From Holophaga sp. (lineage in GTDB: Bacteria; Acidobacteriota; Holophagae; Holophagales; Holophagaceae), in NCBI GenBank assembly GCA_030691225.1, contig JAUYES010000235.1:1-6762 (forward strand): a stretch of 6,762 nucleotides of DNA, read 5' to 3'. The notes beneath the pieces were generated by a model, which saw only the letters and a program-made list of their open reading frames with translations, did not search any database and was not told where the DNA came from. Shown piece by piece: positions 1-6,360 of this stretch (its first letter is position 1; each line of letters starts with the position of its first letter). Position numbers and translations under genes: made by a program.

Positions 1-125
1 GGTCGTGGAAGCCTGAACCCCTTTGCCTAGACAACGGGGAGAACAATATTTTTATTACGGTCGCACTGCCGGAATAGGGGGTGCCATGGGTGAGTTGGAG
101 CTTGATCTGGGTCAGGCTGGGCGAA
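1..125. other. left edge beyond the tonB/tolA stop, unassigned
   Basis: No gene can be assigned here. On the plus strand one frame is open from base 3 to a TAG at 75-77 (24 residues, ending ITVALPE). It could be the tail of a gene entering from the left and converging on the tonB-like gene, but it is too short to judge. On the minus strand one frame is open to the edge without a convincing start or ribosome binding site. Bases 43-58 are AT-rich, as in an intergenic region. In Tol-Pal loci tolB often follows tolA, so a tolB leader is possible, but nothing in these bases shows it. I see no terminator hairpin. Confidence 0.3.
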
Positions 126-941
126 TTAGTTCCCGAGGTACGTAAACCAGAACCTCACCCCAAGTGCCTGTCCTTCAAAACTATCCGGCAGACGTGGCAG
201 TGGATCTGAGCGGCGCACGGCAAGCAGGGCGCTTTGGTCCAAGCCGGGATTGCCGCTGGGGCTTTCTACCCGAGCGGCTTCGAGGGAGCCATCCCGACGG
301 ATTCGAAAGTAGATCTGCACTCGGCCTTGGGCACTGCTGAGGCGATTCCAGTTCCCCGTAATGCGGTTTTGAATCTGCTGCAGGTACCAGGTGAAGGGAA
401 AATTCCCATCGAGATCGCCGATGAGGCCCACGCCACCTTCGATGCCACCGCTGGATTTCAGGCCCGGAATCCCGGTACCCTGCCCGATGCCTCCACCGGT
501 GCCCTGCCCTGCCGCACCGGGGGTGGGATTCGCGGCGGGGTTGGCCCCCTTACTGGCCACGGGAGCCTTGCCCATGCTTGCGGGATCGGAACTCGTGCCC
601 TTGGCCGGCAAGGTCTTCTTGGTCCCAAACACGTTGGGCGTGATGGAACTCCCCGCTTTCTCTTCAGCCTTAGGTGCCACCGCTTCCACGCGCCGCACCC
701 GTTCACCTTCGGTGCCTTCCTCCATGGCCGCACTGCCGCCCGAGGTGCCCTGGCTACCCAAGGCGGGCAGCGTCACCCACGTCACCTTGACTTCCTCGGG
801 TTTGGAGGTGGCTTTAGGAACCAACATAAAAACCCCAACCACGAGGAGATGCAAGGCACCGCTCAGAGCGATGCCCAGGGGCCAGCGCATCACACCGATG
901 CGCGTCCGATCTTGAAGAAGACGGTAAAGATCCTGGCTCAT
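126..941 (-). CDS. TonB/TolA-family energy transducer protein
   Basis: This 271-residue protein has the three-part TonB/TolA build. A short cytoplasmic N-terminus is followed by one membrane helix at about residues 21-41. The helix carries an S-x3-H motif (Ser27, His31), matching the Ser/His pair in the TonB and TolA membrane anchors that is needed for coupling to ExbB-ExbD or TolQ-TolR. A periplasmic linker spans about 42-180. The C-terminal domain, about 184-271, fits TonB_C ([14 protein letters not shown], then FRIRRDGSL, then [10 protein letters not shown]). By family knowledge it carries proton-motive-force energy from the inner membrane to an outer-membrane partner. The linker is odd: it is rich in Gly, Ser and Ala, with GQGTG twice around 146-157, and lacks the Glu-Pro/Lys-Pro repeats of classical TonB. 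The ATG overlaps the exbD stop as ATGA and no clear ribosome binding site precedes it, so translation is probably coupled. The sequence does not separate TonB from TolA. Confidence 0.88.
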   Translation of the reverse strand: MSQDLYRLLQDRTRIGVMRWPLGIALSGALHLLVVGVFMLVPKATSKPEEVKVTWVTLPALGSQGTSGGSAAMEEGTEGERVRRVEAVAPKAEEKAGSSITPNVFGTKKTLPAKGTSSDPASMGKAPVASKGANPAANPTPGAAGQGTGGGIGQGTGIPGLKSSGGIEGGVGLIGDLDGNFPFTWYLQQIQNRITGNWNRLSSAQGRVQIYFRIRRDGSLEAARVESPSGNPGLDQSALLAVRRSDPLPRLPDSFEGQALGVRFWFTYLGN

Positions 942-1363
942 TGGATCGGCGGAGGCTCACCCGGAATGCCCTGGGTGACAAAGCCCACTTGGGTAAAGCC
1001 CGCCTCACGAATGGCATCGACCACGGTGATCACGCGCCCGTAGGGAATGGCGTGGTCCGCCCGCACCATCACCGGACGCTTACGACCTTCACTGGCGCGC
1101 TGTTTGAGTTGACGCTTGAGTTGTTCTTCGCGAACGAAGGCTTTTTCGAATTCGATGCGGCCATCCCGTACGAGGGTAACCACCAGGGCTTCGCTCTCCA
1201 GGCTTTTGCCAGTGCGGCTTTCTGGAAGGTTCACATCCACGCCCGTGGTTAGCATCGGGGCCGCCACCATGAAGATGATCAGCAGTACGAGCATGACGTC
1301 GATCATTGGCGTCATGTTGATATCGGCCATCTGGCCACGTTTGCTTCCGGGGGTAAAGGCCAT
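938..1363 (-). CDS. exbD: ExbD/TolR-family biopolymer transport protein
   Basis: This 141-residue protein is the usual ExbD/TolR length. A short basic N-terminus leads into [20 protein letters not shown], the family signature. Asp22 lies in the membrane helix (about 20-35) at the place of the essential proton-path aspartate, Asp25 of E. coli ExbD. A periplasmic domain follows, with NLPES at about 45-49 and a late [18 protein letters not shown] strand near 98-111. With ExbB/TolQ it forms the proton-driven inner-membrane motor that energises TonB or TolA. The ATG at 1363 is chosen because AAGGAA sits 5 nt upstream of it; an in-frame ATG at 1387 adds 8 residues that look unlike the family. The tonB/tolA-like gene follows with a 4-nt overlap. 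An exbB/tolQ gene would be expected upstream, but a divergent gene lies there. TolR is the alternative name. Confidence 0.9.
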   Translation of the reverse strand: MAFTPGSKRGQMADINMTPMIDVMLVLLIIFMVAAPMLTTGVDVNLPESRTGKSLESEALVVTLVRDGRIEFEKAFVREEQLKRQLKQRASEGRKRPVMVRADHAIPYGRVITVVDAIREAGFTQVGFVTQGIPGEPPPIQ

Positions 1364-1368
1364 GGTGC

Positions 1369-1374
1369 TTCCTT
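1369..1374 (-). promoter_or_regulatory. ribosome binding site of exbD
   Basis: The minus strand reads AAGGAA, 5 nt before the ATG at 1363-1361. This site favours that ATG over the in-frame ATG at 1387-1385, whose upstream bases lack a purine-rich stretch. Confidence 0.6.
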
Positions 1375-1442
1375 GGGCTCCTTTCATAGTCTACACCGGA
1401 GCCAGATCCCAACCCGGCTTCACGGTGCACTAGGATGAATGT

Positions 1443-1449
1443 GGAAGGA
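1443..1449 (+). promoter_or_regulatory. ribosome binding site of the phosphoribosyltransferase-like gene
   Basis: GGAAGGA lies 6 nt before the ATG at 1456. The in-frame ATG at 1435 has only TAGG directly abutting it, which is too close to act, so the start is placed at 1456. Confidence 0.6.
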
Positions 1450-1455
1450 CCCCGC

Positions 1456-2334
1456 ATGCTGCATCGACTCCTCTACGCCAATTGGGAAGACCCGCCGGAA
1501 TCCATGGGATTCGAGGTGTCGTACCGAGAGGCCATTTACCGCATCGCAATGCTTTTGGAAACGATTATTCCCGGGAAAGATGCGGCCATGGCCGCTCCGG
1601 CAACCATGCCACCCTCCTTCTGGAAGGACTGCCTGGAGCTTTATTTACTTGCACCTGCTCTGGTGAACGTGGCCCTCAACTACAAGATTTGCGTAGAACA
1701 AGGCCTGCCCCTGCACGCGACCCATTACTTTGAAGTCACCGATAAGACTCGCCTTCAGGTGCAATATCCGCCGGAACAGCTTCAGCGTGCTCAGGACTTT
1801 TTCCTGGAGTCCATTGCTATCGCCCGAGCCGCCTTCGCCCTGGATCCAGAACTAGCGCCGAAACTGCCGGCCTTCGAAGCGAGCCTGCCTGCGGGCGTTT
1901 CCGATTTCATCTTCACCAGTACCCAGGACAAATACACTTGGCGAGCCTCGGATCCCAAGAAAATCGCCGCGCTCGCGGAATCAGTCAACAAGGTCTTTCG
2001 CCCCGTTGCCATTGTGGGCGCCGCACACGGTTCCATCATGTCGGGCCTACTCTTGGCCAACCTCCTGAACGTGCCGCTGTATTACATCCGCTTCTCCATG
2101 TTCAAACGCAAGGACACGGCACCGATCATCTCCCAAAGTGATTTGGGGTATTTGGCGACTTATCGAGAAGGTCCGGTGCTGCTCTTTGATGAGGATGTCG
2201 CCAAGGGCACCACTTTGACCCACTTTACAAATTTTCTTGCGCCCTTCTTCCAGAAGTCTTATTCGGCGGGCGTTTTACGACATGGCCACGCCTCCTTCCG
2301 ACCGGATTTCACCGGGCATGTCTGGTACGACTGA
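1456..2334 (+). CDS. protein with C-terminal phosphoribosyltransferase-like domain
   Basis: This 292-residue protein has no signal peptide or membrane helix and is probably cytoplasmic. Residues 1-180 are mostly helical in character and I do not recognise them. Residues 184-260 resemble a type I phosphoribosyltransferase fold: strand VAIVGAAHGS (184-193), a helix, strand VPLYYIRFS (206-214), then VLLFDEDVAKGTT (241-253) at the place of the PRPP-binding loop. That loop keeps hydrophobic-hydrophobic-acidic and Gly-Thr-Thr but reads Asp-Glu-Asp, with an extra acidic residue compared with the usual pair. The substrate cannot be told: it could be a nucleotide-salvage type enzyme, a regulatory relative, or a catalytically weak member. 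The stop is 21 nt before topB on the same strand, so the two are likely one transcript. An in-frame ATG at 1435 would add 7 residues, but the ribosome binding site favours 1456. Confidence 0.75.
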   Translation: MLHRLLYANWEDPPESMGFEVSYREAIYRIAMLLETIIPGKDAAMAAPATMPPSFWKDCLELYLLAPALVNVALNYKICVEQGLPLHATHYFEVTDKTRLQVQYPPEQLQRAQDFFLESIAIARAAFALDPELAPKLPAFEASLPAGVSDFIFTSTQDKYTWRASDPKKIAALAESVNKVFRPVAIVGAAHGSIMSGLLLANLLNVPLYYIRFSMFKRKDTAPIISQSDLGYLATYREGPVLLFDEDVAKGTTLTHFTNFLAPFFQKSYSAGVLRHGHASFRPDFTGHVWYD

Positions 2335-2355
2335 TCCTCACGTAGAATCAATTCA

Positions 2356-4638
2356 ATGGTTCGTCTAATCGTCGCCGAGAAACCCAGCATGGGCCGCGCC
2401 ATCGCGGCCGCATTGGGTATTACGGGCACAGGACGCAGCATGATTCAGGGCGACAAAATTATCGTCACGTGGTGCGTAGGCCACTTGGTGGAATCGCTAC
2501 CGCCCGAAGGCTACGATCCGGCGCTCAAGCAATGGCGCTTAGATACCGTGCCGATTTTTCCTCCCGAATTCGCCTATGCCCCCATCGCCCAGACCCGCGA
2601 TCAGTACGAGGTCGTGGCGCGGCTGATGACTCGGGATGACATCAACGATGTGGTAAACGCCACGGACGCCGGACGCGAAGGCGAGCTGATCTTCGACTTG
2701 GTGTATCGCCTTTCGGGTTGCACTAAATCGGTGCAACGTTTCTGGACTTCGAGCCTCACGGATGACAGCATCCGCTCGGCCTACGCTCAGATGAAACCCG
2801 GCGAAGCCTATTTGGGATTGCGCGATGCGGCGCGGAGTCGCCAGGAATCCGATTGGCTCGTAGGGATCAACTGCACGCGGGCCCAAACCCTCGTGATGCA
2901 GCGCTCCGGCGGCGAAGGGGTGTATTCCATTGGCCGGGTGCAAACACCAACCCTGGCCATCTTGGTGAACCGAGAACTGGAAATCACGAATTTCGTCCCC
3001 AAGGATTTCTGGACGCTGTGGGCCCTGTTCGCCGCGCCTGAGGGCATCTACAAGGGCAAGTGGTTCGCCAAGATCGAAGGGAAAGAACAGGATCGTTTCG
3101 ATCGCGAAGAGGATGCCAAGGCCACCGCCGAAAAACTGGCGGGCCTACCCGGCCTCGTGGCTTCAGTCACGGGCAAGACCGAAAAGAAGCGCCCCGAACT
3201 TTTGTATGACCTCACGGCCCTGCAAAAGGAAGCCAACAAACGTTATGGGTTCACCGCCGAACACACGCTTGAAGTGGCGCAAACGCTCTACGAATCCAAG
3301 CTGATCAGCTATCCCCGCACCAATTCTCGCCACCTAACCGAGGCCGATGCGGCCAAGGCGCCCGGCTGGATCAAGGCCATCGCCCAAGGCCAGTTGGTGG
3401 ACTTGCGGCCCTTCGTGGAAGAACTCCGCAGTCGTTGGCCGGTGAAATTGGACAAGCGCTTCGTGGACGACAAGGAAGTGGAGGATCACTCGGCCTTGGT
3501 ACCCACGGAGAATCCGGCGAAAAACCTCAGCGGCGATTCCCTAAAAATCTACGAACTCATCGCTCGGCGACTCCTGGCCGCCTTTTTCCCTGAACGCATC
3601 GAAGCCAAGACCACGATCATCACCAAGATCGCCAAAGAATCCTTCAAAACCACTGGAACCGTGGTGAAGGAACTGGGCTGGTCGGCCATCGATCCACCCC
3701 ACGGTCGGCCCAAAAAAGAAACCAAGAAGGCCAAGGAAGAAAGTCCCGACGGCGAAGAACCCGAAGCCGACGAGCCCGACGAGGACGCTGGCACGCTTCC
3801 CATCGTCAGCAAGGGCCAAGAGGTCGAAACGCGGGAACTCTTCCCCAAGGCTGGCAAGACCTCCCCTCCCAAACGCATGAGCGAGGGCGATCTGCTGGCG
3901 GCCATGCAAGGCGCTGGCCGAGAATTGGACGATAGCGAGCTCAAGGGCGCCATGAAAGACTGCGGCCTGGGCACCCCCGCCACGCGGGCTTCCATCATCG
4001 AGACGCTGCTTAAACGGCAATATGCGGCCCGCAAACGCAATATCCTTCAGCCCACGGAAAAGGGCATCGATCTGATTCGCGGGCTGCATGCCGAAAGCCT
4101 GAAATCGCCTCAATTGACCGGTGAATGGGAAGCGCGCCTGGAGCGCATGCGCCGGGGCGAAACGGCCCGAGAGGCCTTCATGGGCGATGTAAAAACCTTC
4201 GTGGCGGACCTCGTCGGCCAAATCAAAGCCAAGTCTCCCGCCACTTCGCGTCGCGTTTTCGGACCGGTCATCGGCCCCTGCCCTACCTGTGGGGCCGAAC
4301 TGCGCCTGCGGGAATGGGAAGGGAAACATTACGCCAAGTGCAGCGGACCCGAGTGCCGAGTGGCCTTCGATTGTGACCCGGAGGGCAAGCAACTGCTCAC
4401 CTGCCGCCATTGCCAGGGCCCCGTGCGAACCACCAAATCCGGCAGCCAAATCTGTGTTGCGTGCCAGCGCTGGCAGGATGACAAACCCCAGGTAGACCAG
4501 CCTGCATCCTCTCCTTGCAAGACCTGTGGCCAGCCCACCCGCGTCATTCCTAGCACACGCAAGGGCCAGTTCTTTCTCCGCTGCAGTGGCTGCGGGCTAA
4601 CCATCGAGGCCATTCCCGATTCTCCTGAAGCCAAATAA
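2356..4638 (+). CDS. topB: DNA topoisomerase III (type IA)
   Basis: This 760-residue type IA topoisomerase passes one DNA strand through a transient break in another and helps resolve replication and recombination intermediates. The Toprim domain opens with LIVAEKPS (catalytic Glu8) and continues with NATDAGREGEL (Asp104, Glu108). The second acidic position of the E. coli DxDxE motif is Gly106 here, which I believe is common in other bacterial TopB subgroups. IGRVQTPT is at 192-199. The active-site tyrosine is Tyr319 in ISYPRTN. LGTPATRASIIE (538-549) is the conserved segment of the late core. A charged, low-complexity linker lies at about 452-479. Three four-cysteine zinc ribbons close the protein: C642/C645/C662/C667, C683/C686/C700/C703 and C721/C724/C743/C746. 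The start at 2356 lacks a clear ribosome binding site, but the next Met would delete the EKPS motif. It probably shares a transcript with the gene 21 nt upstream. Confidence 0.95.
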   Translation: MVRLIVAEKPSMGRAIAAALGITGTGRSMIQGDKIIVTWCVGHLVESLPPEGYDPALKQWRLDTVPIFPPEFAYAPIAQTRDQYEVVARLMTRDDINDVVNATDAGREGELIFDLVYRLSGCTKSVQRFWTSSLTDDSIRSAYAQMKPGEAYLGLRDAARSRQESDWLVGINCTRAQTLVMQRSGGEGVYSIGRVQTPTLAILVNRELEITNFVPKDFWTLWALFAAPEGIYKGKWFAKIEGKEQDRFDREEDAKATAEKLAGLPGLVASVTGKTEKKRPELLYDLTALQKEANKRYGFTAEHTLEVAQTLYESKLISYPRTNSRHLTEADAAKAPGWIKAIAQGQLVDLRPFVEELRSRWPVKLDKRFVDDKEVEDHSALVPTENPAKNLSGDSLKIYELIARRLLAAFFPERIEAKTTIITKIAKESFKTTGTVVKELGWSAIDPPHGRPKKETKKAKEESPDGEEPEADEPDEDAGTLPIVSKGQEVETRELFPKAGKTSPPKRMSEGDLLAAMQGAGRELDDSELKGAMKDCGLGTPATRASIIETLLKRQYAARKRNILQPTEKGIDLIRGLHAESLKSPQLTGEWEARLERMRRGETAREAFMGDVKTFVADLVGQIKAKSPATSRRVFGPVIGPCPTCGAELRLREWEGKHYAKCSGPECRVAFDCDPEGKQLLTCRHCQGPVRTTKSGSQICVACQRWQDDKPQVDQPASSPCKTCGQPTRVIPSTRKGQFFLRCSGCGLTIEAIPDSPEAK

Positions 4639-4706
4639 CGATTTTTTCAACGAGCATTAACGACTACTGCTAGGCTTCTTGCCATTCGAATCCTCCCGAG
4701 GCACAC
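4639..4706 (+). promoter_or_regulatory. gap between topB and the pilus ATPase gene, with ribosome binding site
   Basis: The 68-nt gap has a run of six T at 4642-4647 but no hairpin before it, so I do not call a terminator. GAGG at 4698-4701 sits 5 nt before the ATG at 4707 and is the likely ribosome binding site. I see no convincing promoter, so read-through from topB is possible. Confidence 0.45.
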
Positions 4707-6161
4707 ATGGCCAAGATCGATAAATTTCTGACCACCATGGTGGGCCGAGGCGCTCCCATGCTGCGCCTTGATCCAGGCGATATGCCCATGCTGGAACTCC
4801 CTGGTGGGCACCGAACGGCCCTTAGCGGACAAGAACTTTTGGGCACAGTGTTGGACGGCCTTGCCAAGGAAATTTTGCCGGCCGAGCAGGAAACCCAGTA
4901 TCTGAGGGGCGACCGAATCCAGTTTGATTACGTGCTGGATGGAGAGCGGTTCCAAATTCTGCTGGCTCGATCAACCCTGGGCACTCGAATCGTTGTGGGT
5001 CGCACCGGCCGCAATGCCTCCGGGCCAGGGACAAGCGAATGTCAATTAAAAATGGCCAAGCTCGATCTATTGGTGCAGCGAATCCTCTCCTTGGGCGCTT
5101 CAGATCTCTACCTCAACACGGACGAATTTCCCCTGCTACGGCGAGATGGCAAGCTGGAAATCCAGGGTGATATAGCCCCCTTAGGTTCCCGAGATCTGGA
5201 AGATCTGATCAAACCCTGGGTGCCCACCAAAAATATGGAAGCCTATTTGGCCGGATTCGACACCGAATTTTCCCATCAAGAAGTGGCCTCGGCCTGCCGG
5301 ATCCGGGTAAGCATGTTCCATGATTCCACAGGCCCCTCGCTGGCTTTTCGTGTGGTGCCCAAGGAAGTTCCTACGGCCGAAACCCTGGGCCTTGGTGAGG
5401 CTGTGCGCCGCTTGGCATGCCTGACCAAGGGGCTCGTGCTGCTCACAGGACCGATGGGCTCCGGCAAAACCACAACCATGGCCTGTCTCCAAGAGATTGC
5501 CAACCAAGCCCGAAAAGATTTTGTGATCGGCATTCACGACGCCATCGAGTTCGAATTTGTCAAAGGCGGGTGCTTGATTCGACAGCGGGAAGTGGGCCGC
5601 GATCCTGTCCGCCAAGGCCAAGCCATTCGCGCCGCCCTCCGCCAGGCACCCGACATCCTGGTCATCGACGAGCTTCGCCAACCAGAATCCTTTGAATTGG
5701 CACTCCAGGCCTCCCATGCCGGACATCTTGTCATCGCAGCGCTGCAATCGTCCTCCATCGCGGATACGTTGACGTGTCTAGTGGATTCCTTCCCTGCCGC
5801 ACGACAGCCCTGGATCCGTACGCGCTTAGCGGGCTGCCTGAAGGCCATCGTCGGACACACCCTCTTGCGCCGCCCCTCCGGGGGCCGCGTGGCCGCCTTG
5901 GAAACCCTGTTCACCACACCAGCGATTTCCGAACTCATCCGCGAAGACAAATTAGCCCAAGTGCCCGCGGCCATGAAAGGCGGCCGCTATGGCCAGGTAA
6001 CCCACAACGAGGCCCTGGTGAATTTGATTCAAAGTGGCACCGTGGAACCCCTGGAGGCCTATTTGGTGTGCCAGGAGCGCGACACCTTCATCGCCACCTG
6101 CAAAAAAGCAGGAATCACCTTCGACCCCAGACACGAAGGAACCGTCACCACGGAAATCTAA
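4707..6161 (+). CDS. PilT/PilU-family type IV pilus ATPase, divergent, with duplicated N-terminal domain
   Basis: This 484-residue protein is longer than typical PilT (about 340-380). By family it would be a hexameric cytoplasmic ATPase at the base of a type IV pilus, usually driving retraction. Residues 116-217 match the PilT N-terminal domain (LGASDLYL at 129-136, then FPLLRRDGK). Residues 1-100 look like a second, diverged copy: MAKIDKFL at the start mirrors MAKLDLLV at 116. The ATPase core has Walker A GPMGSGKT (248-255), QREVGRD (293-299), Walker B DILVIDELR with Glu322, and AISELIRE (406-413) at the place of the AIRNLIRE motif. Two motifs are altered: the Asp box reads HDAIE (277-281) instead of EDPIE, and the His box keeps His340 but has Gln347 where a second His is usual. 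ATP binding is likely; the rate of hydrolysis is uncertain. No other pilus gene is in the window. It could be a PilU-like accessory or regulatory paralog. Confidence 0.85.
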   Translation: MAKIDKFLTTMVGRGAPMLRLDPGDMPMLELPGGHRTALSGQELLGTVLDGLAKEILPAEQETQYLRGDRIQFDYVLDGERFQILLARSTLGTRIVVGRTGRNASGPGTSECQLKMAKLDLLVQRILSLGASDLYLNTDEFPLLRRDGKLEIQGDIAPLGSRDLEDLIKPWVPTKNMEAYLAGFDTEFSHQEVASACRIRVSMFHDSTGPSLAFRVVPKEVPTAETLGLGEAVRRLACLTKGLVLLTGPMGSGKTTTMACLQEIANQARKDFVIGIHDAIEFEFVKGGCLIRQREVGRDPVRQGQAIRAALRQAPDILVIDELRQPESFELALQASHAGHLVIAALQSSSIADTLTCLVDSFPAARQPWIRTRLAGCLKAIVGHTLLRRPSGGRVAALETLFTTPAISELIREDKLAQVPAAMKGGRYGQVTHNEALVNLIQSGTVEPLEAYLVCQERDTFIATCKKAGITFDPRHEGTVTTEI

Positions 6162-6194
6162 ACCATCGGGACCTGAGAAGTCTTGCGCCAGCCC

Positions 6195-6223
6195 TAGCAT
6201 TCCCACCCTCTACCCGTTAAGAT
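6195..6223 (+). promoter_or_regulatory. possible promoter of the tRNA-Gly gene
   Basis: TAAGAT at 6218-6223 matches 4 of 6 bases of a -10 box. It is followed by a GC-rich stretch (GGCCCTGCGG), as is usual downstream of stable-RNA promoters, about 17 nt before the tRNA. The -35 at normal spacing (TAGCAT) is poor, so this is a weak call based mainly on position. Confidence 0.3.
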
Positions 6224-6240
6224 AGGCCCTGCGGTCTTCT

Positions 6241-6315
6241 GCGGGCGTAGTTCAGTGGTAGAACGTCAGCTTCCCAAGCTGAATGTCGACGGTTCAATCC
6301 CGTTCGCCCGCTCCA
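6241..6315 (+). tRNA. tRNA-Gly, anticodon CCC
   Basis: A complete cloverleaf can be folded by eye. The acceptor stem GCGGGCG pairs fully with CGCCCGC (6305-6311). The D arm is GTTC/GAAC, the anticodon stem TCAGC/GCTGA encloses the loop TTCCCAA, and the T arm GACGG/CCGTT encloses TTCAATC. The anticodon CCC (6273-6275) reads the glycine codon GGG. U is the discriminator base and the 3' CCA is encoded (6313-6315). The gene stands alone, 79 nt after the pilus ATPase gene, and is closed by its own terminator. Confidence 0.96.
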
Positions 6316-6331
6316 ATAGAATCAATGACTT

Positions 6332-6360
6332 ACAGCCATCCATCGAGGTGGCTGTTTTCT
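6332..6360 (+). terminator. intrinsic terminator after tRNA-Gly
   Basis: ACAGCCA (6332-6338) pairs perfectly with TGGCTGT (6349-6355), extended by a T-G and a C-G pair to a 9-bp stem with a 6-nt loop. It is followed by a T-rich tract (TTTTCTTT from 6355). It starts 16 nt after the CCA end of the tRNA. Confidence 0.85.

Larger units (their letters stand above)
1364..1455. promoter_or_regulatory. divergent intergenic region, exbD versus phosphoribosyltransferase-like gene
   Basis: This 92-nt gap separates two genes transcribed away from each other, so promoters for both units should lie here or overlap the gene starts. I see no good -35/-10 pair in either direction. The best partial -10 boxes are TAGACT on the minus strand (1393-1388) and TAGGAT on the plus strand (1431-1436). 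Both match 4 of 6 consensus bases and lack a matching -35 at normal spacing. The claim rests on gene arrangement only. Confidence 0.4.

Noticed and set aside
109..117. GGGTCAGGC here and its reverse complement at 6653-6661, possible terminal inverted repeats
   Set aside because: It is a nine-base match with unrelated flanks more than 6 kb apart, and no transposase lies between. A match of this length is expected by chance.
234..1043. A 269-residue open frame on the plus strand across the tonB/tolA-like gene
   Set aside because: It is antisense to the well-supported TonB/TolA and ExbD genes and its product has no domain.
3541..4449. A 302-residue open frame on the minus strand, antisense to topB
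   Set aside because: It lies wholly inside topB, whose frame carries all catalytic motifs and zinc ribbons. The antisense product is low-complexity (Gly, Phe, Ala) with no recognisable domain, as expected from a mirrored GC-rich gene.
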